From assembly GCA_035353855.1 (NCBI GenBank), contig DAOQAK010000038.1, positions 1 through 41,057 on the forward strand: a DNA stretch of 41,057 bases, written 5' to 3'. The position numbers and the translations under genes were made by a program. The DNA comes from Bacteroidales bacterium (GTDB lineage Bacteria > Bacteroidota > Bacteroidia > Bacteroidales > CG2-30-32-10). The notes beneath the pieces were generated by a model. The model saw only the letters and a program-made list of their open reading frames with translations. It was not told the origin of the DNA and ran no database searches. Shown here in pieces: positions 16,483 through 24,491 of the stretch; position 1 is the first letter of the stretch, and each line of letters starts with the position of its first letter.

Positions 16483-19400
16483 TGAAAGCTAAATACTTTG
16501 TAATATTAATATTGCTGGCTGTACTGGGTTTGGTTGTTTATCAAATGATACGGATTGAAGATGCCCGTGAGAAAAAAGCAGAACAGGTTACAGAAAATGA
16601 TATTGACGAACCTATACAATTTCTCACTAAAGATGAATTAAAAAAAATATATGGGCAGGTTGACTATTACACAATGGCAGGGGATGATTATTTCAAAGTA
16701 CTACAACCCAAAATAGTTGATGGTAATGAAAAAAATATTTGGGAAAGCCTGTATTTAAAAGGAGTAAACATAGGTGTTGCCATGCCAGGATACTTCCCTG
16801 TTGAGTTTTCACTAAAGTTTAACGATTACCTTAAATGGTTTAAACAAATCGGGGAAATGAACTCCAATGTTATTCGTGTATACACAATACTACCGCCCGA
16901 ATTTTACGATGCATTAGCATATTACAATTTACACAACCAGAATAAAAAACTTTATCTTATACAGGGAATATGGGCTGAAGAGCCGAGCGACCGAAATTAT
17001 TTTAACGCAGACTTCACAAAAAAGTATCAACGTGAAATACGAAATGCTGTTGATGTAATAAATGGCAATGCATCATTAAAGCCTAAAATCGGGCATGCTC
17101 ACGGAGTTTATGTTTCCAATATTTCAAAATATGTGATTGGGTGGTTGCTTGGGCGTGAATGGGAACCCAAATCAGTAATATATACGAATAATGAAAATAA
17201 AATTTCTCAGTACTCAGGTAATTTCATCACCATCAACAATGGTACTGCAATGGAAGTGTGGCTTGCCAAAATGATGGATTACACCACACAATATGAAACA
17301 CAGAAATATTTTAAACAACACCCTATATCATTTATAAACTGGCTACCCTTAGACCCGATGTATCATAATTATGAGTTTATCGAAAACGATAAGATTAGGG
17401 AATATGACAATGATCTAGTGGGTGTTGATTTCATGAAATTCAATGCTACTGAATTATTCGAGCCTGGTATTTATGCAGCATACCACGTTTATCCTTATTA
17501 CCCCGATTTTATATTCATGGAAGAAGAATACACCTCGGCGATTAACAAACGTGGTTATAAAGATAATTTTCTCGGCTACCTGAACGATTTAAAAAAACAT
17601 GTTGGAGACATTCCCCTTCTGATCGCGGAATATGGACTTCCTTCGAGCAGAGGTGTAAGTCATTACAATCCTCTGGGTTTTAACCAGGGTGGCTATAGCG
17701 AAGCACAACAGGCATCGTTATCTTCTGTGTTAACAGAGGATATTTTCGATTCAAAATGTGCAGGAGGTTTATTCTTTGAGTGGATTGACGAATGGTTTAA
17801 ACATAACTGGCTTGTTATGGATTTTGAACAACCTGCTGAAAGAAGAAAACTTTGGCATAATATGGAAAATCCGGAACAAAATTTCGGGATACTTGCAGTT
17901 GAATCACGCAGCAAAACTATCGATGGAAATTTACATGACTGGAAAAATATTCCCGATGATACTGATAAAAATTATATTGTTGCTGATGCTGATGCAGCTT
18001 ATTTTTATCTTGCAGCACATCTTCCAAATCTGGACCTCGTAAAAAATAAATTATATGTTGCGTTCGATACATATGATAAGAAAAAAGGCGATCACAAACT
18101 TCCATTTTTAAATAAAGAAATTGATAATGGCATAGAATTCCTTTTAAAAGTCGAATCAACAAGTGATGCAAAAATACTTGTTGATGACCAATATTCATTG
18201 TTAACGGATATAGTTAAAAACATTATACCCGTTTACGCTTCAAAATATAATAATAACGGAAAATTTATTGAGCAGTTATTAATTGCAAACCGTGAAAAAG
18301 AAACTTTAAAAGGAAAAAAAATTGATTCAATATGTTTTAACCGAAGTATATTACAATCAGGAAATAGCAGCAAACCCGAAACATCTAATGCCGACTGGTA
18401 CTGGGATGATAAAACAAAAACGCTTGAACTAAGGCTTTCATGGCCATTGCTGAATGTCAGCGACCCTTCATCAAAATCGGTACTCGATGATATTGCAGGA
18501 ACTCCCGACATAGAATATACCGAGACATCAGGGTTTAATATTTTTTATTATATCACGGATAAAAAAGATAAGCTTCTCAATGAAAATTCCAATTCATATT
18601 TTTATTCATGGGATACATGGGAAAAACCTGAATTTACTACAAGGTTAAAACCTGTATATGATTCGCTTCAATTGCTTTTCGGCAACCTAAATATTCCTAA
18701 ACATTTTTTTGAGACAAAAGAAACAGTTACTGAAAAATTTTCAGTATGTAATTTTTATGAAAATAAACAAGGTGCAATTTCAATAACCTTCGATGATGCC
18801 GATTACAGCCAGTTCGAATATGCTCTTCCTGTTCTTGGCAAGTATGCTATAAAAGCCAATTTTGGAATTGTAAATTCATGGCTTGGCAATTCACCTTCGC
18901 TAATTGCGGAAGATGGCAGCTTTAATATTAAAAGATTAGGATTGCCACAAGTGCAAGATATAATTTATGAAGGTCACGAAATTTCATTTCATGGAAATTA
19001 TCATAAAAATTACAGTAGTCTTACATTGGAAGAAATCACAAAAGACTTTAAAGATTCTAAAGAAAGTCTGGAGAAAAAATTAAATACTAAAATATCGGTA
19101 ATTCACTATCCTTATTCCGGTTCTAATGACAAAGTTGTAAAAGCTGCACAAAATGCGGGATTCCTGTTTGGCCGTACAGGTGAAAAATCAGATGTATCGA
19201 ATGAGAACAATGATTTCATGAAACTCAACAGCATTGTATTTTTAAATTCACAAACTCCAACAATCAATGAACTTGATTCAATAATTACTAATTCAAAAAA
19301 TTCATGGACCATATTATTGTATCATCATCTATTTCCATTGGTATCAAAAGAATACAAGCTATACAAAAAACATAATGTTGTAAATACTTACACCGTTACA

Positions 19401-19724
19401 CCATATGAATTTGTCAAACAAATCAGGTTAATTCGTAATTCAGGTTATTGGATAGCACCTATTTCATCAATTGGAAAATATATTAAAGAAAGAAAAAATG
19501 CTGTCATAAAAACTTCACGAAATGGAAACTCAATTTTCCTTCGCATTGATAATACGTTAGACTCTGAAATTTATAACCATCCGCTTACCATTCAATTTGA
19601 AACAAATAATAAAAAATTCAGGATTACTAATTGTGCAGCAGATGGAATATACAATGCAAGAGACAATAAATTATTTTTTAATGTTTATCCAAATCAAGAT
19701 ATAACAATTGAAATTTTAGACTGA
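16482..19724 (+). CDS. Membrane-anchored glycosidase / CBM9-like / NodB polysaccharide deacetylase fusion
   Basis: A 1080-residue protein. Residues 5-22 form a signal anchor. About 65-465 is a clan GH-A-like TIM barrel with candidate acid/base E226 or E228 (GREWEP) and nucleophile E383 (IAEYGLP). About 478-710 opens with IDGNLHDWKNIP, typical of CBM9/DOMON-like carbohydrate-binding modules. About 755-960 is a NodB deacetylase domain: TFDDAD (D771, D772), the zinc HxxxH as HGNYH (H837, H841), HYPYSGSN and LLYHH. A small beta domain ends the protein. The pairing recalls PgaB (deacetylase then glycosidase) with the order reversed and a binding module inserted. It probably trims and de-N-acetylates the nascent polymer in the periplasm. 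TGATG overlaps at both ends indicate coupled translation. Confidence 0.83.
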   Translation: MKAKYFVILILLAVLGLVVYQMIRIEDAREKKAEQVTENDIDEPIQFLTKDELKKIYGQVDYYTMAGDDYFKVLQPKIVDGNEKNIWESLYLKGVNIGVAMPGYFPVEFSLKFNDYLKWFKQIGEMNSNVIRVYTILPPEFYDALAYYNLHNQNKKLYLIQGIWAEEPSDRNYFNADFTKKYQREIRNAVDVINGNASLKPKIGHAHGVYVSNISKYVIGWLLGREWEPKSVIYTNNENKISQYSGNFITINNGTAMEVWLAKMMDYTTQYETQKYFKQHPISFINWLPLDPMYHNYEFIENDKIREYDNDLVGVDFMKFNATELFEPGIYAAYHVYPYYPDFIFMEEEYTSAINKRGYKDNFLGYLNDLKKHVGDIPLLIAEYGLPSSRGVSHYNPLGFNQGGYSEAQQASLSSVLTEDIFDSKCAGGLFFEWIDEWFKHNWLVMDFEQPAERRKLWHNMENPEQNFGILAVESRSKTIDGNLHDWKNIPDDTDKNYIVADADAAYFYLAAHLPNLDLVKNKLYVAFDTYDKKKGDHKLPFLNKEIDNGIEFLLKVESTSDAKILVDDQYSLLTDIVKNIIPVYASKYNNNGKFIEQLLIANREKETLKGKKIDSICFNRSILQSGNSSKPETSNADWYWDDKTKTLELRLSWPLLNVSDPSSKSVLDDIAGTPDIEYTETSGFNIFYYITDKKDKLLNENSNSYFYSWDTWEKPEFTTRLKPVYDSLQLLFGNLNIPKHFFETKETVTEKFSVCNFYENKQGAISITFDDADYSQFEYALPVLGKYAIKANFGIVNSWLGNSPSLIAEDGSFNIKRLGLPQVQDIIYEGHEISFHGNYHKNYSSLTLEEITKDFKDSKESLEKKLNTKISVIHYPYSGSNDKVVKAAQNAGFLFGRTGEKSDVSNENNDFMKLNSIVFLNSQTPTINELDSIITNSKNSWTILLYHHLFPLVSKEYKLYKKHNVVNTYTVTPYEFVKQIRLIRNSGYWIAPISSIGKYIKERKNAVIKTSRNGNSIFLRIDNTLDSEIYNHPLTIQFETNNKKFRITNCAADGIYNARDNKLFFNVYPNQDITIEILD

Positions 19725-21550
19725 TGAAATCATATAAATTATTTTTTATCATTCCTCTTATTCTTACAGCTTTGTTTTCATGTAAAGAAAAACAAAGCCC
19801 TGTAGAATCAGAAAGCTTTTCAAAGCCTGAAGGATATATGCTTCCACGAGTATTAATATTAACAACAGGAACAAACAAAGGAAATGGAATGATGGCTGAA
19901 GGAGTTATTCTTGCTGCACAAACATTCAATAAGAATGGAGCATATGTAAGTATGGATTCGAGGGAAATTTTATTAAAACCCGAAGAGCTCAGCAAATTCA
20001 ACATTCTGATTCTTCCCACTGCCGCTGGATATCACGATGCTGACAGGAAATATTCTCTAACATACATGTCTGATGAAGAATTGAAAACACTGCGCGACTG
20101 GGTTAAGAATGGTGGTGTTCTGATTGCCGGTGATAATATTGGAAGAAACCTATTGGATGCAACTGACAGGACAAGTTTATATGGCGAACTTACTCCCGGA
20201 GATTGGGCATTAGGCGAATGTTTCGGGATTTCGCTTATAGAAAAAAATATGCAGGGATACCGTATTGACGGCAATATTACCAATAACTTAAAAGGAAATT
20301 TTGTTCCGCAATTTGAAGATAATATGTGGGCGCTGGTTGTGGACACTATGTATTCTGATAGTATTAAAGTTCTTGCTAACTGGGTAAATGATAAAGAAAA
20401 AATTCCGGCACTTATACAAAACCGATTCGGAAAAGGTTTATGTTTTTTACTGCCTACATATTATTTATTACATCCTGCAAACTCAGGTGGATATTGGAGT
20501 GCAGAACAGATCACAGAATTCTTCAATTACGTTCTTTCATTATTTTATAAAATAAATCATTCAACAGTTCATTTAAACATTTGGCCAGAAGCCAACAATT
20601 ATGCATTCTGCGCTACACTTAATGCAACCGGCAGCCTTGAAGAATTTAACAGGGTATTAAAATTATTTAAAGACGAAAATATTTCACCTTCAATTTTTGT
20701 AAATCAAATCCCTGATTCAACTATCAGAAATATTTTATTACCATTTTCATTGCAATCTAATGGGTTTGCTAAAATTGATAACCAGATCGCACAGTTCTAT
20801 GAAATAAACAGAAATATCATTTCAAATGAAATCGTATGGAAGAAAAAATTCACAGGATTCCGTTTTCCTTTCACACGTACCAGTTATTGGGGTTTTGAAT
20901 GTTTATCAAAATATGGTTATAAATTTGATTCAAGTATCGGAGTCGACAATCTTGAAAATTTTTATGGCAGCGCATTTCCTTACAACATAGCTATATCAAG
21001 CAATTCATTATATAAATACATTGACATGCTTGAAATTTCACCAGTAATGAATGACGACTATTATTATTACGAAAAAGTATTAACTAACAATTACACTCAA
21101 GCGAACATTGAAAGAGATTCAAAACTTTACGAAAAGTATCTTGAAAATTTTTGGGAATATGCAATAAAGCCATACAACGGACTTATGGTGTATCTGGGGC
21201 ATCCTGTTTACATTGGATATAACGATTCGACTTTAAATCCGGTAAAGAAAATAATTAAAGAAATAAAATCTGAGAAAACATGGGTTACATCAATTGAATC
21301 GGTTTGCGACTACTGGAATAAACTTGGTAAAGCAAGGTTTTATGTAAATGATAAAGAAAGTTATACCGAGATTTTAGTACAAATTCCCGATAGTATCACG
21401 ATTGAAAATGTTTCATTAAAACTTGACAAAATCCCTGAATCTGCTGAAGCATTAGAAGGTGAATGCGAAATCATGAAACATGATAGCTGCAACTACATAG
21501 TTTTCGATGCCTTCAATAATCAAAAGATTAGTGTGACATTTAAAAAATAA
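19724..21550 (+). CDS. Lipoprotein with amidotransferase-like and degenerate polysaccharide-deacetylase-like domains
   Basis: A lipobox is present (LFSC, Cys20). Residues about 40-270 resemble a ThuA/class I amidotransferase-like Rossmann domain (RVLILTTGTNKG, FNILILPTAAGY, DWVKNGGVLIAGDN). Residues about 285-525 look like a NodB-type barrel: FRFPFTRTSYWGFECLSKYGYKFDSS and YLGHPVYIG match its later motifs. The first motif, normally TFDDG, reads TLNATG (N300, A301), so both metal/catalytic aspartates are missing. The domain is therefore probably non-catalytic, perhaps a polymer-binding or regulatory partner. A C-terminal beta domain follows. It is the fourth gene of the exopolysaccharide operon (1-base overlap with the fusion gene). 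The function is inferred from context. Confidence 0.75.
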   Translation: MKSYKLFFIIPLILTALFSCKEKQSPVESESFSKPEGYMLPRVLILTTGTNKGNGMMAEGVILAAQTFNKNGAYVSMDSREILLKPEELSKFNILILPTAAGYHDADRKYSLTYMSDEELKTLRDWVKNGGVLIAGDNIGRNLLDATDRTSLYGELTPGDWALGECFGISLIEKNMQGYRIDGNITNNLKGNFVPQFEDNMWALVVDTMYSDSIKVLANWVNDKEKIPALIQNRFGKGLCFLLPTYYLLHPANSGGYWSAEQITEFFNYVLSLFYKINHSTVHLNIWPEANNYAFCATLNATGSLEEFNRVLKLFKDENISPSIFVNQIPDSTIRNILLPFSLQSNGFAKIDNQIAQFYEINRNIISNEIVWKKKFTGFRFPFTRTSYWGFECLSKYGYKFDSSIGVDNLENFYGSAFPYNIAISSNSLYKYIDMLEISPVMNDDYYYYEKVLTNNYTQANIERDSKLYEKYLENFWEYAIKPYNGLMVYLGHPVYIGYNDSTLNPVKKIIKEIKSEKTWVTSIESVCDYWNKLGKARFYVNDKESYTEILVQIPDSITIENVSLKLDKIPESAEALEGECEIMKHDSCNYIVFDAFNNQKISVTFKK

Positions 21551-21581
21551 ATTATACTTTTATTTTTTAATTATTCATAAA

Positions 21582-21674
21582 ATGAATCTTTACGGACTAA
21601 TCGGCTACCCACTCACCCACTCGTTTTCGGCGCAATATTTCAGTGAAATTTTTTAAAGGAAAATATTCACGATT
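21582..21674 (+). pseudogene. Broken duplicate of the aroE 5' end
   Basis: 93 bp nearly identical to the first 94 bp of intact aroE (22869-22962), with six substitutions and one deleted base. A 41-bp block (21606-21646 versus 22893-22933) is exact. The deletion shifts the frame and gives a stop at 21654-21656 after 24 codons. Similarity ends at CACGATT and does not resume, so only the start of aroE was left here when the fic segment came to lie between the two copies. Confidence 0.92.
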
Positions 21675-21705
21675 TAACCATGTCATTATAATTTTGCCTG
21701 ATGGG

Positions 21706-21738
21706 AAATAGTACACATTTATATTATATGTACTATTT
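21706..21738. promoter_or_regulatory. Perfect 10-bp inverted repeat at the fic promoter (operator candidate)
   Basis: AAATAGTACA (21706-21715) and TGTACTATTT (21729-21738) are exact inverted repeats 13 nt apart. They cover the place where a -33 element would sit relative to the -7 box at 21743. They may be a repressor-binding site. A weak AT-rich terminator for the upstream operon is the alternative, since T residues follow. Confidence 0.5.
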
Positions 21739-21742
21739 TTTG

Positions 21743-21750
21743 TATTTTTG
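21743..21750 (+). promoter_or_regulatory. -7 promoter element of fic
   Basis: TATTTTTG matches TAnnTTTG exactly, 17 nt before the fic ATG at 21768. No TTG is found 19-21 nt upstream; that stretch is occupied by the inverted repeat. Confidence 0.45.
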
Positions 21751-21767
21751 GTGCAAATAAAAAAAAT

Positions 21768-22850
21768 ATGGGACACAAAGCACCATATCATATTCTTGAT
21801 AAACTTCCACCCAAAAGAGAGAAGGTGGAAACATTAAAAATTCTCAGACAAGTAAATAAGACTGCCGCTGCTTTAGCCGAATTAAAAGGCTTTACAAAAA
21901 CTATCCCAAACCAGGCAATGCTGATAAATGCTATTGTAATACAAGAAGCTAAAGGAAGTTCAGAAATAGAAAATATCATAACTACACAAGATGAACTTTA
22001 CAAAGCATTAACAATTAACAAAACGAATATCTCTCCTCAAACAAAAGAAGTAGTAAATTACAGAAAAGCTATTATTCATGGATTTAAAATTGTTACGAAA
22101 CAAGGGTTTTTAAAAGTAAATGATATTATCAGCATTCAACAGGAACTGGTTAACAATACTGCCGGAATAAGAAGCTTACCCGGAACTGTTTTAAAAAATG
22201 ATAAAACTGGAGAAGTTGTATACACTCCACCTCAAGACAAAAATGAGATTTTAGATTTACTATCAAACTTCATTACGCATTATAATCAAAATGATTCTGA
22301 CTTAAATCCTTTGATTAATCTTGCAATACTTCATTACCAATTTGAAAGTATCCACCCATTTTACGATGGCAATGGCAGAACCGGACGTATTCTAAATATT
22401 TTATATTTAATTCTAAATCATTTGATAGATATACCTATTTTATATCTTAGCTCATATATCATTCAAAATAAAACAAAATACTATAAACTTTTAAACCTAG
22501 TAAATAAAACTGGGGAATGGGAAGAGTGGATATTATTCATGTTAAGGGCTATTGAAACAACTTCTTTGCAAACTATTGAAAAAATTTATCTTATCCGACA
22601 ATTGCTTGAGAAGACCATTCAGAAAGCACAACTAAAAGCGCCAAAAATATACAAAAAGGAATTAATTGAATTATTATTTGAACAACCGTATTCGAAAATT
22701 GAATTTGTCGTGAATTATTTGAATGTAGAAAGAAAAGCTGCTTCACGATATTTAAAAGAGTTAGAACAAATTGGAATTATAAAATCTCAAAAAGTTGGAC
22801 GTGAAACAATTTATATCAATCACAAAATAATAGAGATATTGAAAGGATAA
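21768..22850 (+). CDS. Fic family protein (AMPylase-type) with N-terminal inhibitory motif and C-terminal winged helix
   Basis: 360 residues. The Fic core motif HPFYDGNGRTGR starts at catalytic H196. The inhibitory helix motif (S/T)xxxE(G/N) is present N-terminally as SSEIEN (64-69), which marks a class II, self-inhibited Fic enzyme. The C-terminal segment (about 305-360: VNYLNVERKAASRYLKELEQIGII) is a winged-helix DNA-binding domain. Such proteins transfer AMP from ATP to hydroxyl groups of target proteins; the target here is unknown. No antitoxin gene is adjacent, in keeping with inhibition in cis. The gene sits between the aroE fragment and intact aroE, so it is probably a late insertion. 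Confidence 0.9.
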   Translation: MGHKAPYHILDKLPPKREKVETLKILRQVNKTAAALAELKGFTKTIPNQAMLINAIVIQEAKGSSEIENIITTQDELYKALTINKTNISPQTKEVVNYRKAIIHGFKIVTKQGFLKVNDIISIQQELVNNTAGIRSLPGTVLKNDKTGEVVYTPPQDKNEILDLLSNFITHYNQNDSDLNPLINLAILHYQFESIHPFYDGNGRTGRILNILYLILNHLIDIPILYLSSYIIQNKTKYYKLLNLVNKTGEWEEWILFMLRAIETTSLQTIEKIYLIRQLLEKTIQKAQLKAPKIYKKELIELLFEQPYSKIEFVVNYLNVERKAASRYLKELEQIGIIKSQKVGRETIYINHKIIEILKG

Positions 22851-22868
22851 TAACTATACATAAACATT

Positions 22869-23615
22869 ATGAACCTATACGGACTAATCGGTTACCCACT
22901 CACCCACTCGTTTTCGGCGCAATATTTCAGTGAGAAATTTTTCAGGGAAAATATTCACGATTGCCGTTATGAATTATTTCCTATTAAAGATATTTCTGAA
23001 ATTGAATTCCTTGTAAAAAATAATATTGATTTAAAAGGTTTGAATGTTACTATTCCTTATAAAGAAATCATTATTCCTTTTCTCGCATCAATTGATAATA
23101 CAGCAAAAGAAATAGGTGCAGTTAATACAATAAAAATTATCGATAATAAGAATTTCATTCTACACGGATACAATACCGATGCATTTGGTTTTGAAGAAAG
23201 CTTCAAACCGATATTGAAAAAAAATCACACGAAAGCATTAATACTTGGTAATGGCGGGGCTTCCAAAGCAGTTGCATATGTTCTAAAAAAACTTGGAATA
23301 GAATTTTTATTTGTTACACGAAATAAAAAAATCATTAATGAATCAATTTTTTATTCTGATTTGAACAAAGAATTTATTAAGTCGCATTTAATTATCATCA
23401 ACACCACTCCTTTAGGAATGTATCCTGAAACACACACTGCGCCTGACATTCCTTATCATTTCATTTCAAATGAACATATCTTGTATGATCTTGTTTACAA
23501 CCCTTCCGAAACTATTTTTATGAAACGAGGCATCGAACAAAAAGCAATTGTTAAGAATGGGTTAGAAATGCTTTACCTGCAAGCCGAAAAAGCCTGGACA
23601 ATATGGAATGGGTAG
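22869..23615 (+). CDS. aroE: Shikimate dehydrogenase
   Basis: Reduces 3-dehydroshikimate with NADPH in the chorismate pathway. The 248 residues include the shikimate-binding HSFS (13-16), NVTIPYK with catalytic K65, N86, and YNTDAFGF with D104. The nucleotide loop GNGGASKA, the INTTPLGMYP segment and the C-terminal NGLEMLYLQAEKAW helix are also present. The family's usual length is about 245-290. The start ATG lies 18 bases after the fic stop, so it may now be read from the fic promoter. Its first 94 bp are duplicated upstream. Confidence 0.95.
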   Translation: MNLYGLIGYPLTHSFSAQYFSEKFFRENIHDCRYELFPIKDISEIEFLVKNNIDLKGLNVTIPYKEIIIPFLASIDNTAKEIGAVNTIKIIDNKNFILHGYNTDAFGFEESFKPILKKNHTKALILGNGGASKAVAYVLKKLGIEFLFVTRNKKIINESIFYSDLNKEFIKSHLIIINTTPLGMYPETHTAPDIPYHFISNEHILYDLVYNPSETIFMKRGIEQKAIVKNGLEMLYLQAEKAWTIWNG

Positions 23616-23697
23616 ATTTGAGATTTGTCATATGGTTTTAGGTTGAGCTACTGATTTGGTTGATGGTTTAAGCCTGGCCGTGCGCTAACTGTAACAT

Positions 23698-23751
23698 TGA
23701 GTTTATCGAAATGTGAACATTCTGTATACGATTCATTCTTCGATGAACTCA
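23698..23751. repeat. Imperfect inverted repeat in the aroE-dnaJ-like gap
   Basis: TGAGTTTATCGAA (23698-23710) and TTCGATGAACTCA (23739-23751) are inverted repeats matching at 12 of 13 positions. The right arm runs into AGAATGACC. This resembles dispersed intergenic repeats of the GAACTCAGAATGA type that I associate with Bacteroidota genomes (recalled, not checked). Confidence 0.5.
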
Positions 23752-23774
23752 GAATGACCGTCATTTCAAAATTA

Positions 23775-23858
23775 ATACCGATTGTATAAATGTTATCGGC
23801 ATAACCATTGTAAAATTTAAAACATCCTTTGGACTATTTTAAATTAACAATTGGTATT
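23775..23858. repeat. Intergenic repeat copy 3 inside nested hairpins between convergent genes
   Basis: ATACCGATTGT (from 23775) and TATCGGCATAAC (23794-23805) repeat the element at 11338-11382. Wider pairing also exists: AATACCGATTGT (23774-23785) with ACAATTGGTATT (23847-23858, 11 of 12), enclosing AATTTAAAA/TTTTAAATT (23814-23822 and 23837-23845). Lying between two convergent genes and touching the second gene's stop codon, it could also serve as a two-way terminator. Confidence 0.45.
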
Positions 23859-24384
23859 ACTTCTTCCTCATTTCTTTCCCCATCAATCGCCAACCGTAAA
23901 GTAAAAGTAATAAAAACCAAACGCCAAAAACTACTCCTCTCATTCCCGTTTCATCTTCATCAACAAGTTGTACTATACCGAAAATTATAGCCAATGCTCC
24001 TGAGATAAGTAAAAAATAAAATAAAAAATTATCAATTATTTTAGTAATCAATTTCGAGAAAAGTTCGTCTTCCTGCTTTTGTTTCTGCGATTGTGTATAT
24101 GCACGATAGTAGGATTCATATGTGTGATGAGCCCGGTTATTATCTGCCTGTGCTCTCAATCCTGTTGTTGATGGGTATTTTAATTTAAAATCATACCATT
24201 TTCTTTTTTCAGGATTTATCAAAACCTGGTAAGCTTCATTTAACGATTGAAAAAGATTTTTAGCATCAGGTTTTTTACTTACATCAGGGTGTAAAAGTTT
24301 TGCTTTAATCCGATACGCTTGTTTAATTTGCTCTGAAGTGGAGTTTCTTGGTATGCCTAATATCTGGTAATAATCGTTAATCAC
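23857..24384 (-). CDS. Membrane-anchored J-domain (DnaJ-like) protein
   Basis: Residues 1-65 form a J domain with the HPD motif at 32-34 (LLHPDVS) between helices II and III, followed by FQSLNEAYQVLINPEKRKWYD. No Gly/Phe or zinc-finger region follows, so it is a J-protein of the minimal class, not DnaJ itself. Two hydrophobic helices (about 115-135 and 147-167) would anchor it in the cytoplasmic membrane with the J domain in the cytoplasm. It should recruit and stimulate DnaK at the membrane; clients are unknown. It is leftward, 107 bp downstream of bioA. Confidence 0.88.
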   Translation of the reverse strand: MINDYYQILGIPRNSTSEQIKQAYRIKAKLLHPDVSKKPDAKNLFQSLNEAYQVLINPEKRKWYDFKLKYPSTTGLRAQADNNRAHHTYESYYRAYTQSQKQKQEDELFSKLITKIIDNFLFYFLLISGALAIIFGIVQLVDEDETGMRGVVFGVWFLLLLLYGWRLMGKEMRKK

Positions 24385-24491
24385 AAAAAATAATTTATTT
24401 CTTTAACCTGATTATTTTTTCTGTGCAGATTCGTAATTTTTTTTTGCTTCCATGTGATTATTGATTTCTGATGAACAACAAAGCCTGAATA

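Noticed and set aside
21597..21791. 64-codon minus-strand frame across the fic promoter
   Set aside because: Spans the aroE remnant and promoter region antisense; no homology or start signal.
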